Shown: positions 50,511-59,989, counted from the first letter of the stretch. The stretch is 64,000 nt of DNA from Zygaena filipendulae (GCA_907165275.2 OU015661.1:4161501-4225500); one strand, 5' to 3'. Translations and numbers: made by a program. The notes: a model not told the origin generated them from the sequence alone.

Positions 50511-53500
50511 ATACATACAATCGAACATAGAACCTCCTCCTATACTTATGCAGCCGGTTATTTAGAGTCACTTTTGGCTAGTTGCTGGAAAATTAAATTT
50601 AATGTGATAAATACTACCTACCTGCCTATGCGTTTATGATTAAAAAATAAATATTATGCTTTATAATTTTTTAAATGGTTCATACACATGTCATGCCGAT
50701 ATTTCTTTATTACCGATTTCAAAAATGCTTTTTATACATAGGTTGCAAAATGCATAAGTTTAATAACAAATTACTATAACCGATAAACATTGATCATTTT
50801 GAAATATTTGTGACTAGAAAAGAAAATTAGGTGTAAGACGAATAAACTATCTACTATTTAGCTATCAGCCGAACAAGATGACGTGTCAGTGAAAAATAGG
50901 TAAGTACCTTTAACGCAACCGCTTAAGGATTCTTGATATTGGTATAGGTACGAGGCTGTGCCCCGCGGTTTCAACCTCGTGAGTTTCGGACTTCCCGCAG
51001 GAACTCCAAAGTAGCCTCATTTTCTTTCTAAACAATCACTAACTTTTCTAAACAATATTTTAAAACATGGTGCGATCGATTCGAAAGTCGATTACGAACA
51101 AACTACTTTCTAGTTATATTTTGTAAATTACGCGGGACTTGGAACGCGAATGTATGCTTTAGTCAGCCTGTGACCACGGCGTGATGCAACTCAGCCGAAA
51201 CGTCAGGCAAAAAAGGTAATAAAATACATCGCGTTCAGGTCCCGCGTAATTTACAAAATATAATGTGCTTAAAACGCGAAAATCTAAAAACTTTAAAAAA
51301 TACTTTCTAGTTTTCAGCCAATTTATTATTAACTCGGTGGCTGACATAACTATAGGAAGGAATATAATAACTTTCTATGGTCGTTGACGCTGCAGCAGAT
51401 TACTGTATTAGATCGAAACGCACGCGTTTTATACCTACTGCATCGCAGAACACCCCACTACATCCACATTTATGTATCTATGCGTCTGCGAGATTTATTA
51501 CACTCATAAACTGTAATATTACCCTTGTGATAAAAGATACGTACGTATAACTTATTTACATTCTACAGCTTGCGAAACGATACGAGCGCTATTATATACT
51601 TACTTAAACAAATAAATATAGCTAAATATCATCTGTGCTGTGTCCGAGACAGTTTAGATAGGTGCCTATCTAAACTGTCTCATTTTAAAATCTGCGATTT
51701 TTTGAGAATAATTTGCAAAGAAATACAGTCACCTACAACCTATCTAGGTTACCTACCTATCTAGTGAGGTTCATTATTATAGTATCTAGAGTGTTATTAA
51801 GTCATTTTTATACAATAGAAATTGTTATAGAATTAATATTTAGTGTAGGTACCTACCTGGGTATTTTAGTGTAAATCGCTAGGTGAATGTAAAATTTCGC
51901 TTTCTAAATGGAATATCTTAGAATAGCCCCATTACAATTTTTACACATGGGCAAACTGCTTGAAACTTAGGTATATATGGTACATAGTCATACCTACATT
52001 TAATTAGCATCAATTTTAGTAGGTGCATAATATGCATGCAACCTAATCCCCTCCGTCGTATCGGCAATATGATAGCGCTTTATTCGATTGGAAACTCAAT
52101 AACACTACGCTCGGTTAATGAGACCTAAAATATGCATGGGCTCGGTCTTCCACTTGTTTAGTTGACGCAAAAATGATGAGCGTGCCCGGTATGGTGCGAC
52201 GCGAACGGGCCGCGGTCGCGCACAGCGCACACCCCAGGGAGTCAAGTTTGATTGCTCTGCAACCTCCGTCCACACACCGCAGTCTACTTACTGTTCATTG
52301 TCTACTGTTGTTTCCAGCTAGATTAATACATTGACTGCGAGGATATAAATATTTTAGACGATATTATCAATCCTGTAGTTAGGTAGGTAGGTATAGCTAA
52401 TTACCCATCGTCTGCACTATGTATGCAGAGTTTTCGAACTTTCAACTCTCAGAGCCTGTCCAGATGACGCGTTTTACGCGCGAGTCGAGAGTCCGACGCG
52501 TTGCAAGCGTTTTACGCGTGAGAGCATCGACGGGATCTATGTGGCTCTAGTATCTCGGGAACACGCGCGTTCTCGACTCGCGCGTAAAATGCCTCATCTG
52601 GACAGGCTCTAAATACTGAACATAGCAACTACTTTTTTTTAAATACGCTAAGAGTTTTGTAAATACGCTTGTTACACCTGGGATTCGATCCGGCTGAAAG
52701 TAAATTAAACACTCAGAGGGTGAACACTCATTAGTGTCACTGTCATCACATGTTTACCCTGGAGCGGGGATCGAACCCGTGATAAGACCTACTAGGTTTT
52801 GGGAAGTCGGTTAAAAAAACGAGGGCGCAGGCTGAGTCCCGCACTATTCTGCGCCGCGGCGCAGAATAGACTTAAGACGGCCCTGTCACCTAGCGTAGAA
52901 TCAGTTTCGTTAAACACTTAGACCAAAGGTATGAAAGGTACTGTAACAAATCTATACTAATATTATAAAGAGCAAAAGTTTGTGAGTTTGTGGGTTTGTG
53001 AGTTTGTGAGTTTGTGACGTTGTAGGGGGTAATCTCTGGATCAACTGAACCGATTTTGAAAATTCTTTCACTTATAGGGAGCTCAGTAATCCTGAGTGTC
53101 ATAAGGTACTTTTTATTTCGGAATTCCCGCGAGTACTCTGAAATTACCGCGGGTGAAACCGCGGGGGTCAGCTAGTGTTACAATATAGCGATTGTAAATT
53201 ATATGAACATGTGCTGTTCGCCAGGAAACTAGTACCTGTAGTGTTATATTATCTATGACCAGGGGCTTCCACGACGATGCGTACCCGTTCGACGGGCGCG
53301 GGAGCATCCTCGCGCACGCGTTCTTCCCGGGGACGGGCCGCGGCGGCGATGCGCATTTCGACGACGACGAGCTATGGCTGCTGCAGCCCAAGAACGACGA
53401 GGAAGAAGGTAACTCAAGATTCATACTATATAGATGCATCTCCCACACCCATACTCGATCCACCCATCACACCCATATTACAAACTCACAAACCCACAAA

Positions 53501-56500
53501 CTCACAAACTCACAAACTCACAAACTCACAAACTTTTGCTGTTTATAATATTAGTATAGATAATAAACTAGGTATCTACTTCTAGGCACTACACACTATT
53601 GGGCACTTAAAAATCCCTTACCGTGTCTACAGTGCCTGCAGTGGGCACCGGGCTTTATGGACTCAAAAATATAAGAGCTGATTTACCAGTACAGAAATTC
53701 AATTAAAAGTTTCACAATGTTCATTTGTCATTTTAATAACTTATCAACTCGTAAAGCATATCATGCAGTTGCTATCGGTGTGCTATCGGTTTCGACCGCT
53801 CGAATATCAGATTCGCTCGTACCTAACCTATGGTATTAAGTTGAACTATGTATTTAGGATAAAAGTTTCGTTCAAATATATATGCAACATTTTTTGCGTG
53901 ACGCTTTTAAACAATTGTAGGTAGGTATAAAAAATAGATAGGTTAGATACCTATAGCCATCTTCAAATACCATATTTTAGTTTAATCGGGTGCCATTTTC
54001 GTAATCACTCGTACCTTGTGTGAAAAACTGACAAATGCAGAAACAATTAACTTAAATACCTACTTATTATGTATATGTAGAATATAGAAAGGAATATAGT
54101 AGCAGATAACAGCAGATAGTTATCTGCTGTTGTAATGATAGCTGACTAACTGATGATGATAACATAACACAATATAACTGAAGGCAGGCAAAGGTATGAC
54201 CGAGACTATTAGCTGAGCGACACATCTAGAATGAACTAGAAACTATTACAATGAATTGCACCAACATAGAAGTTGTACAGCATACCAGATATCCGTAGGG
54301 AACACGGAGCAGTGCCTAGGACTTGCGACCCAGGTGTAGGTTTAATGGGTACCCTTTCCAATGCATCAACGCTCACCTCCACTGCCCGTGCTCCCGACTT
54401 CTCGCCGATATAGGTATAGATATATAACAAGTACATATCGTGTTTTAAGTTTTGGCGGAATAAGTCATTAGGTACTTACACTCACTGCGAAAGCTTGTTT
54501 ATGTTTCCAATTTAATGGGTAGATAGGTAGATACTAGGGGCTTACTATCGCAACATTCGGAAATATGTAGGTACCTACTTCTCGATCGGCGTGACATGCA
54601 AATGGCAGGGCGTGGCAGAAAGAGCCTGAAGGTACTCTTCTGTGCATGTGTCCCAAATTAAACAGTACATTTTAAAAATACGTAACTACTTACCTAACAA
54701 TTTTTTAAGTTATTACGTGCTGCTCTTATTCCAACGACAAATAAAAATTTGACGATTTATAGGTTTGGATAATTTTCAAAAACAAAAAAAGAAACCGGAT
54801 GTTGGTAGGGAATGAGCGAAAATACCAGAATTCTTACCTCTATGGCGAAATTTATTTTAAAAATCGGCACCAAACACCCAGTCATAGGTTCCTACACCGA
54901 GTAATAGTGTTCTATGAGTACACGATACCATCTCACAGGTGATGCAAACAATTAGGTTTTCTATAAATACCTACTGTAGTAGCTAGGTATACATATAATA
55001 TCTAGCTTACAAATATTATAAACGTAGTTGACTGGCTTATTCGTGCCTACTCGCCTGGTGTAATGTCCATTGTATCCACATTCGCCACTGTAATCGGTTG
55101 CAACCGCAGGCACGCGGATACAGTCTGCCGACTCTGTACCTACTCAATATTGTACATGCAGGTGAGCCTAGGTTAGGGTTACTCTTCACAAGAAGTAACA
55201 AAAATATTTCCCTACGGTTCATACCCAAGCTAAACGTAATACAGTTTTAATAATACGAGTCATAGGGTACAATATAAAAGCATTTCGTGTATTTTTTGCA
55301 GGCACATCCCTCCTCGCAGTAGCTGCTCATGAGTTCGGACACTCGCTAGGCCTGAGTCACAGTTCAGTGGTGGGTGCACTTATGTACCCCTACTATCAGG
55401 GCATTCAACCTAACTTTGTATTACCTGAAGACGACCGTAACGGCATACAACAACTTTACGGTTAGTTAATATTGCACATTCATCCAAAGCCATTATTGTA
55501 TTCTTATAAATCGGAGATTTATCAATTATTTTCGCGTTTCAGGGCCTAAAGAAAAACGGACTTGGGCCAAAATACCTTACCATCGGCCAGTAGAGACTCC
55601 TCCACCGACCACTACAACCACGACGACGACCACTACAACAAAACGCATCTACATCCATCACCGTACCATCCGCCCCGACAGGCGCTATAACTACAGCCCA
55701 TACCACCCACGTGTGAACCACTACCCCGCCCAGCGTCCCAATAGACCCGGTTACACCGACGGTCCTTCCTCTCCTGAACGACCTTATCACCCTCGCCACC
55801 ATGACACGAGCGATGAACACCCCCGAAGAAACGGCCATCACACGCATACGACCGAACCCACGACCTATACGCCGTACCGACCGCGGTACCCGTCCGTACA
55901 ACCAGATTATCCAAAATCCAATTATCCCACAAACCCTAGACCTAATTATCCTAAATACGACTATCCAAAGAAGAAGCCATACATCCCCGTAAAGACCACA
56001 ACAGAAAGAGTCGCTGTGAACACGCCTTCGGATAAACCGGACACTTGCGACACGAGCTACGACGCAGTAGCTCTTATTCGCGGTGAACTCTTTATATTCA
56101 AAGATAAAGTAAGAACCTTTTAATATTATATAATATAATGTACTTACCTATGTATTGTAAAACATTTCAAATCTTCTAACGTTATATTCCTACTTCTAGT
56201 ATCACTGGAGAATAGGAGCCAATGGAAGATATTCAAACTATCCATTGGAGATAGTAAAGATGTGGACTGATCTGCCAAAAGACTTGACTCATGTGGATGC
56301 GGTTTATGAACGCCCCGATAGAAATATTGCTTTCTTCATAGGTGACTAAAATTAACTATTTTTCGTGGTGTAATAGGTATACCTATACTTACCTAACTAA
56401 TTACCTACATCATAGGATTATTGAAAAAGTTGAATCAAAAATCGGCCAATGGTTTTACCATTTCCTAAACAGTTCTTTGCAATAATCCTTGGATTTTTAA

Positions 56501-59500
56501 AAATCTGAGATTTTCCGTTTTTTAACCGACTTCCCAAAAGGAGGAGGTTCTATATTCGATTGTATGTATGTTTTTTTTATGTATGTTCACCGATTACTCG
56601 AAGACGGTTGGACCGATTTGGAAAATTCTTTTTTTGTTTGAAAGGGTATACTCCCAATTAGGTCCCATTGCCACCAAATCGGGATCTGAGGATGGGATCT
56701 TGGACAAATCGAGGGAACTCTTCAAAAATTATAGGCACACCTATGGTGATTTGGGAATTTTTTATAGTAAATCGTTTATTTGCTTTCGGAAAGCAAAATT
56801 TGAAGAAGTGGAACTGATGATGAAGACCACAGATGGTCATCGGAACTACTTAAGAATAGGTATTTCACGGGTTCCGATTCATTAACTTCAATATGGTTTC
56901 TAAACAATCTATGCTCGTCACGATGTATATGGCGAAGTGGAACTGATGGTGATGTACTAGGAGAACTCCTCAACAATTAACGTCCCTGCATCTAGAAAAG
57001 CAATATATTGTAAAGGGTGATGAGCAGTTGACATTAGGCTATTGTAACTTAGATAAATTAAACCCACTAAAAAGCGAGAATTAAACAAAATTTTAACAAA
57101 AAAATTAAAACCTACCTCCAAAAACACAAAACTAAAAAGCTAAAAATAAAAAGCTTAAAATAACAAAATACCGATTTAATCCAAAAGACAAAAACGTAAT
57201 ATTTTTAATTGGTTTGTACTACCACTGATCGGTATGAAGTCGGTGACAAGCCAAATATGGAGGGGGTAGATGGGCTAAGTCGACTCCCGTCACCAGCTCT
57301 TCGTGAGCAGAACAACCCAAGTGGGCAGACACTAGCGGGCTTGTCACCGAACTCAAACCGATCAGTGGTAGCACAAACCAATTAAAAATATTACGTGTGT
57401 TTTTGTCTTTTGGATTAAATCGGTATTTTGTTATTTAAGCTTTTTATTTTTAGCTTTTTAGTTTTGTGTTTTTGGAAGTCGGTTTTAATTTTTTTGTTAA
57501 AATTTTGTGTTTGATTAATTATCATTTGACACGACATATTATTATTTTTATAATACCTGTAACTCGTAAGTACCTAGGTAGGTAGGTATACTAACTCATA
57601 ATACCTATCATTTGCTCGATTCCTCGTCACGTAATAGTGAGATGTGATCTACTTGATGACGACCCAATTGGCGCAGAGGTCACCAATACCATGCCTACCC
57701 GCTAATCAAGGGGTTCCGGGTTCGATTCCCGGTGGGGGTGGACTTTGTGTGATGAACACAGGGTTCCATTTTCCAGTCTGGGTGTGTTTATATATCTATA
57801 GTACCTATAATATATAAGTAATTCTATATAGTATATACCACGTTTGCTTGGTTTCCACGACACAAGCTAATAATAGCTTACTGTGGGATCAAGTAGATCT
57901 GTGTGTTGTGATGTGGATTATTATTATTATTATTATTACTTACCTAGTATTTACTAAAATTATTTCTATTTGTGTTTAGGAAAGCAATTGTACTTGTTCG
58001 ATTCGAGAGAATTAATACGTGGCTATCCGAAGTCACTGGCAGAACTCGGTTTGCCTGATGATTTGGAGAAAATTGACGCTGCTATGGTTTGGGGCCACAA
58101 TGGAAAGACCTACTTTTACAGCGGCAATCTCTACTGGAAGTAAGTAGTCTACAACATCATTTGCCGTTTAATTTCGTAACTTGTTGACGTAACTAAGTAT
58201 TACCCGCGGTCCCACTCGCTACAACTTCTATTTATGCTTGTCTAAATAACCTATCTCTGCCATATTAATTCATTCAAATCGATCCAGCCGCGCTAACAAT
58301 TGGTTGAGTAACTTTTTAGCTGACTGCGACTTACCCTTTCGTTTTTACGTGATACGTGTACAAACATAACTACAGTCAGAACGGAAATTATATATATATA
58401 TATATATTTAATAAACTCATGACGCGTGACGTTAAGTCCATAAAGACCATCTTCCATAAAGATCACCTTCAAATGTTACAATTTTATTGGGTTTATTATC
58501 GCATCAAGTTTAATTAACCTGTAAGATTGTTGAAATAAATAAATAATCCAGTATAGAATATACATGAAATTAGCGTTAGGTTTATTGCTTTCAGTTTTTT
58601 TAGGAAGTGTGGACTGTGGAGTAGCTAAGGCAACTACACTTTCGACAACGTATTTAACATCTTAGTTAACTCTCCCCTATTGTTACTTTCAGATATGATG
58701 AAAGTGAAGGTCGCGTAGAGCTTGACTATCCCCGCGATATGATCATGTGGAAAGGAGTCGGCTACAATATTGACAGCGTCTTCCAGTGGAAAGATGGTAA
58801 GCAAGATTTAATTTAATAAAACTTCATCAAATTTTGTTCTCCGGGGATTTTTTATTTGCCTTACATATACTAGCTGTGCCCCGCGGTTTCACCCGCGTGA
58901 GTTTCGGAATTCCCGCATGAATTCCAAAGTAGCCTAATTTACTCCTTATGACATTAGCAGTGAAAGCCCTGTCAAAATCTGTCTAACCATTTCAGAGATT
59001 CACCTGCGTGAGTATCGGAATTCCTGCAAGAACTCCATAGTAAATTTACTCGTAGTGAAAGTCCCGTCAAAATTGTTCCGTTTCGGAGATTCACCCGCGT
59101 GAGTTCGGGATTCCCGCAGGATCTCTTTATATCAAGCACCTTTGCGGACGCAGGCAGAATAACCCGTCAAAGTTTCATCACAATCTTATCCAATGGTTAA
59201 GAAACGCATAGAGAACAAACATACAAACATTCATTTGTATTTATAAATAAGATAGTATCTAAGTAGGTTCCTCATAAGATAATATATCTCCCTGTTTTAC
59301 AACGCTGCACTGCGCTGGTGAATAAAAATCTTAATATATATAAATCACGTGTCACGTTGTTTGTCCGCGATGGACTCCGAAACTACTGAATCGATCGTGA
59401 TGAAATTTGGTCACTATGTTGTATTTGGCCCAACTTAAAAGATAGGATAGTTTTTATCCCGAAATTCCCGTGGAAACTCTGGAATTAATGCGGGAAACAG

Positions 59501-59989
59501 CTAATCACCGTAATCTACTGTCAGTGCAGGGGTACAAAGAGTAACTACTTTTTTCCCGGAATTCCCGCGGGAACTCCGAAATTACCGCGGATGAAATCGC
59601 GGGGGACAGCTAGTTTAACTGTAAATTAAACTGGGGTTGGCATTAAAATTTACATGACTGTGCAGCCTACTGAAAAAAAATAGTTTCTAATTTACCTACT
59701 TACGATTTTTTCCGCAGGTAAAACTTACTTTTTCAAAGGCAAAGGTTACTGGAAATTCAACGACCTACAGATGAGGGTGGAAAACGAAAGACAACACCCA
59801 TCGGCGCCGTTTTGGATGGGTTGCCCCACGAAGCGCACCGACTCACGATTGCCCGCCCACTCGCCACCAGCTCCTGAATCCACCATACGCTCTCCGAGTT
59901 CGGCGTCTGTTACTAAAGTTTTCACATTGTTACCATTCTTTTATTCTATTATTATGGTATCCGCAAATTATTTAAGATACTGCTCGTGA
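45227..59989 (+). CDS. Mmp2: Matrix metalloproteinase, Mmp2-type (eight coding exons, 5' partial)
   Basis: Joined exons: 45227-45376, 53263-53408, 55302-55460, 55543-56108, 56200-56341, 57980-58139, 58693-58796, 59718-59989. All have AG acceptors and GT donors, and every junction keeps frame, giving 565 residues after one leftover codon base. Residues ~1-152 are the catalytic domain (H108, H112, H118 bind zinc; E109 is catalytic; M126 is the Met-turn). Residues 153-319 are a long hinge, C320-C511 bracket the hemopexin domain, and ~543-561 form a C-terminal hydrophobic segment. The family comprises secreted or surface zinc endopeptidases that cleave extracellular matrix; insect Mmp2 is known for GPI anchoring and roles in tissue remodelling. 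The Mmp2 assignment rests on the hemopexin wording ([21 protein letters not shown]) and the anchor-like tail. Signal peptide and propeptide are missing from the readable exons, so the true start lies upstream. A database search was not possible. Confidence 0.93.
45925..46080 (-). mobile_element. Helitron-like element, partial
   Basis: CTGGCTGCCCCCCGCGGTTT, CGGTAATTTCGGAGTTTCCG, then GTGAAAACCGCATAAAAATC. Confidence 0.65.
46856..47062 (-). mobile_element. Helitron-like element, TACAACAAC subfamily
   Basis: CTAG, intact hairpin GCCCCGCGGTTTCACCCGCG, the same interior as 4482-4672, and a (GACA)n end. Confidence 0.75.
49348..50562 (-). mobile_element. Large AACCGACTTCC-family repeat, intron copy 1
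   Basis: On the minus strand it starts near AACCGGCTGCATAAGTATAG and GGAGGAGGTTCTATGTTCGA, has an A/T tract (50477-50509), ends in a foldback part (49348-49687), and matches the plus-strand copy at 56517-57507. A ~272-bp interior section is tandemly duplicated (units begin near 49942 and 50214). Confidence 0.8.
50477..50509. repeat. Poly(A) tract
   Basis: 33 consecutive A residues inside the large repeat, at a place where the intron copy at 56517 has a short T run. Confidence 0.95.
50954..51050 (-). mobile_element. Helitron-like 3' end
   Basis: GGCTGTGCCCCGCGGTTTCA then CCCGCAGGAACTCCAAAGTA. Confidence 0.65.
51190..51320. repeat. Second copy of the 2222-2354 repeat
   Basis: GTCAGGCAAAAAAGGTAATA, CATCGCGTTCAGGTCCCGCG and AAACGCGAAAATCTAAAAAC are shared. 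Here the left palindrome arm is absent. Confidence 0.65.
51646..51681. repeat. Perfect 36-bp palindrome
   Basis: 17-bp arms GAGACAGTTTAGATAGG and exact complement around TG. Confidence 0.9.
52451..52610. mobile_element. 160-bp MITE-like inverted-repeat element
   Basis: AGAGCCTGTCCAGATGACGC at one end and its near-complement at the other, with a further GCGCGAGTCGAGA pair inside. Total arms are ~45 bp. The GC-rich interior has multiple TTTTACGCG words. No clear target duplication. Confidence 0.75.
52685..52800 (-). repeat. Possible tRNA-derived repeat with two B-box-like words
   Basis: On the minus strand ACGGGTTCGATCCCCGC and, further on, GGATCGAATCCCAGG both fit a Pol III B box. No convincing A box was found. 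Confidence 0.3.
52951..53175 (+). mobile_element. Helitron-like element, full length, just upstream of Mmp2 exon B
   Basis: TCTATACTAATATTATAAAG head, (GTGAGTTT)n, GAACCGATTTTGAAAATTCT, GGAATTCCCGCGAGTACTC, hairpin CCGCGGGTGAAACCGCGG and CAGCTAG. A near-ideal member of the family, ending 87 bp before exon B. Confidence 0.85.
53263..53408 (+). CDS. Mmp2: Mmp2 coding exon B: structural zinc/calcium segment
   Basis: The exon sits between AG at 53261-53262 and a GTAACT donor. It completes Arg50 and supplies residues 51-98. The peptide has [18 protein letters not shown] and [12 protein letters not shown], which form the structural zinc and calcium loops; H53, D55, H68 and H81 match the usual structural-zinc ligands. 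The exon is strongly GC-rich. It lies between a plus-strand Helitron-like element ending 87 bp upstream and a minus-strand fragment starting about 70 bp downstream. A longer open frame reads through the donor into the repeat, but the in-phase splice to the next exon is convincing. Confidence 0.95.
53409..55301 (+). other. Intron between exons B and C (1.9 kb)
   Basis: The intron starts with GTAACT and ends TTTTTTGCAG. Beyond a Helitron-like end with (CTCACAAA)n repeats near its 5' side and a short 10-bp-arm hairpin around 54101-54130, nothing coding was seen. Confidence 0.85.
53480..53560 (-). mobile_element. Helitron-like 5' end with (CTCACAAA)n, just downstream of Mmp2 exon B
   Basis: Seven or so CTCACAAA-type units run into CTTTTGCTGTTTATAATATT and AGTATAGA, the complement of the head at 52951. 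Only the 5' part is present. Confidence 0.8.
55302..55460 (+). CDS. Mmp2: Mmp2 coding exon C: zinc-binding active site and Met-turn
   Basis: The exon completes Gly99 and encodes residues 100-151, ending one base into Gly152. It carries the HExxHxxGxxH metzincin motif as [11 protein letters not shown]: three zinc-binding histidines and the catalytic glutamate. ALMYPYY follows as the Met-turn, then [14 protein letters not shown], the usual end of an MMP catalytic domain. All catalytic residues are intact, so the enzyme should be active once its propeptide is removed. The acceptor is TTTTTTGCAG and the donor GTTAGT. Confidence 0.97.
55543..56108 (+). CDS. Mmp2: Mmp2 coding exon D: hinge and first hemopexin strand
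   Basis: This 566-bp exon follows an 82-bp intron and encodes residues 153-340. After [15 protein letters not shown] come PPP and eleven consecutive threonines. A stretch rich in Tyr, Pro, His and Arg follows, with YP units every few residues (residues ~175-305). The exon ends with C320 and [17 protein letters not shown], the first hemopexin blade. The hinge is about 167 residues, long for an MMP. Its Thr run is a likely O-glycosylation site (inference). Several long open frames on the other strand and in other frames here are shadows of this biased sequence. Confidence 0.95.
56200..56341 (+). CDS. Mmp2: Mmp2 coding exon E: hemopexin repeat
   Basis: After a 91-bp intron the exon opens with YHWRIGANG and encodes residues 341-387. 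It includes the hemopexin-type phrases [18 protein letters not shown] and IAFFIG. The acceptor is TACTTCTAG and the donor GTGACT. It ends one base into Gly388, completed by the next exon 1.6 kb downstream. Confidence 0.95.
56517..57085 (+). mobile_element. AACCGACTTCC-family repeat, intron copy 2
   Basis: TTTTTTAACCGACTTCCCAA, GGAGGAGGTTCTATATTCGA, then ~500 bp matching 49690-50560 in reverse orientation. Open frames here are shared with the other copy on the opposite strand and are repeat-derived. Confidence 0.85.
57086..57507. mobile_element. Foldback element with ~146-bp arms
   Basis: The left arm (TTTTAACAAAAAAATTAAAA to CTACCACTGATCGGT) and right arm (ACCGATCAGTGGTAG to TTTTAATTTTTTTGTTAAAA) are near-complements around a ~120-bp centre. 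The copy at 49348-49687 has a shortened arm. Confidence 0.85.
57658..57938 (+). mobile_element. tRNA-derived SINE, copy 2
   Basis: GACGACCCAATTGGCGCAGA (A box) and GGTTCCGGGTTCGATTCCCG (B box) head the element; it ends GTGGATTA plus (TTA)n. The B box is canonical, so Pol III transcription could be possible. It lies in an Mmp2 intron in the sense orientation. Confidence 0.9.
57980..58139 (+). CDS. Mmp2: Mmp2 coding exon F: hemopexin repeat
   Basis: The exon completes Gly388 and encodes residues 389-440. It contains [16 protein letters not shown], the loop [16 protein letters not shown] and [19 protein letters not shown], typical of hemopexin blades. It ends after AA of Lys441 at a consensus GTAAGT donor. 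Using this donor rather than reading on avoids the stop codon TAA that follows. Confidence 0.95.
58140..58692 (+). other. Intron between exons F and G (553 bp)
   Basis: AT-rich intron with a (TA)n run at 58389-58408. No coding potential or recognised element was seen. The acceptor is TTACTTTCAG. Confidence 0.85.
58389..58408. repeat. (TA)n microsatellite
   Basis: Ten TA units within an Mmp2 intron. Confidence 0.9.
58693..58796 (+). CDS. Mmp2: Mmp2 coding exon G: hemopexin repeat
   Basis: The 104-bp exon completes Lys441 and encodes residues 442-475. It contains [20 protein letters not shown] and DSVFQWKDG, the wording that best supports the Mmp2 assignment. The donor is GTAAGC. Confidence 0.95.
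58870..59252 (-). mobile_element. Helitron-like concatemer
   Basis: CTAG and an intact hairpin, then three successive TTCACCC/TGCGTGAG-type blocks each followed by a CCGCA(A/G)GA motif, then the TTGCGGACGCAGG subfamily interior, ending TATAAATAAGA. Confidence 0.75.
59329..59613 (+). mobile_element. Helitron-like element, CACGTGTCACG subfamily
   Basis: TCTTAATATATATAAATCAC head; two GGAATTCCC-type 3' blocks in a row suggest an internal duplication; it ends GGGGGACAGCTAG. Confidence 0.8.
59718..59989 (+). CDS. Mmp2: Mmp2 last coding exon H: final hemopexin blade and membrane-anchor signal
   Basis: Residues 477-565 and a TGA stop. [15 protein letters not shown] is the last hemopexin strand, and C511 in FWMGC pairs in the family with the first hemopexin cysteine (C320). 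After it come a Ser/Pro-rich spacer and a ~19-residue hydrophobic run (543-561) with only RYCS behind it. Such an ending is typical of a GPI signal, with small residues SSA near 536-538 as a possible attachment site. A short-tailed transmembrane anchor is the alternative. The anchor places the protease on the cell surface. Confidence 0.93.

Larger units (their letters stand above)
45377..53262 (+). other. Intron between catalytic exons A and B (7.9 kb)
   Basis: No coding sequence was recognised. It contains Helitron-like copies at 45925, 46856, 50954 and 52951, a large repeat of the AACCGACTTCC family (49348-50562), a 36-bp palindrome at 51646 and a 160-bp inverted-repeat element at 52451. 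A short AT-rich open frame at 46205-46408 has a signal-peptide-like start but no other support. Confidence 0.85.
56342..57979 (+). other. Intron between exons E and F (1.6 kb), mostly repeats
   Basis: More than three quarters of this intron is mobile DNA: an AACCGACTTCC-family repeat (56517-57085), a foldback segment with ~146-bp arms (57086-57507) and a full-length tRNA-derived SINE (57658-57938). The acceptor is TGTGTTTAG. Confidence 0.88.
58797..59717 (+). other. Intron between exons G and H (921 bp), mostly Helitron-like DNA
   Basis: About 70 percent of the intron consists of two Helitron-like clusters in opposite orientation (58870-59252 minus, 59329-59613 plus). The acceptor is TTTTTTCCGCAG. 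Confidence 0.85.

Noticed and set aside
53480..53530. Regular short repeats resembling a CRISPR array
   Set aside because: The 8-bp units are directly tandem with no unique spacers and belong to a Helitron-like head.
53277..53585. A second plus-strand frame over exon B
   Set aside because: Out of frame with HAFFPG and [10 protein letters not shown] and runs into the CTCACAAA repeat.
55539..55932. Long minus-strand open frames opposite the Mmp2 hinge exon
   Set aside because: Shadows of a Pro/Thr/Tyr-rich exon with biased codons; the plus frame joins neighbours in phase and matches the family.
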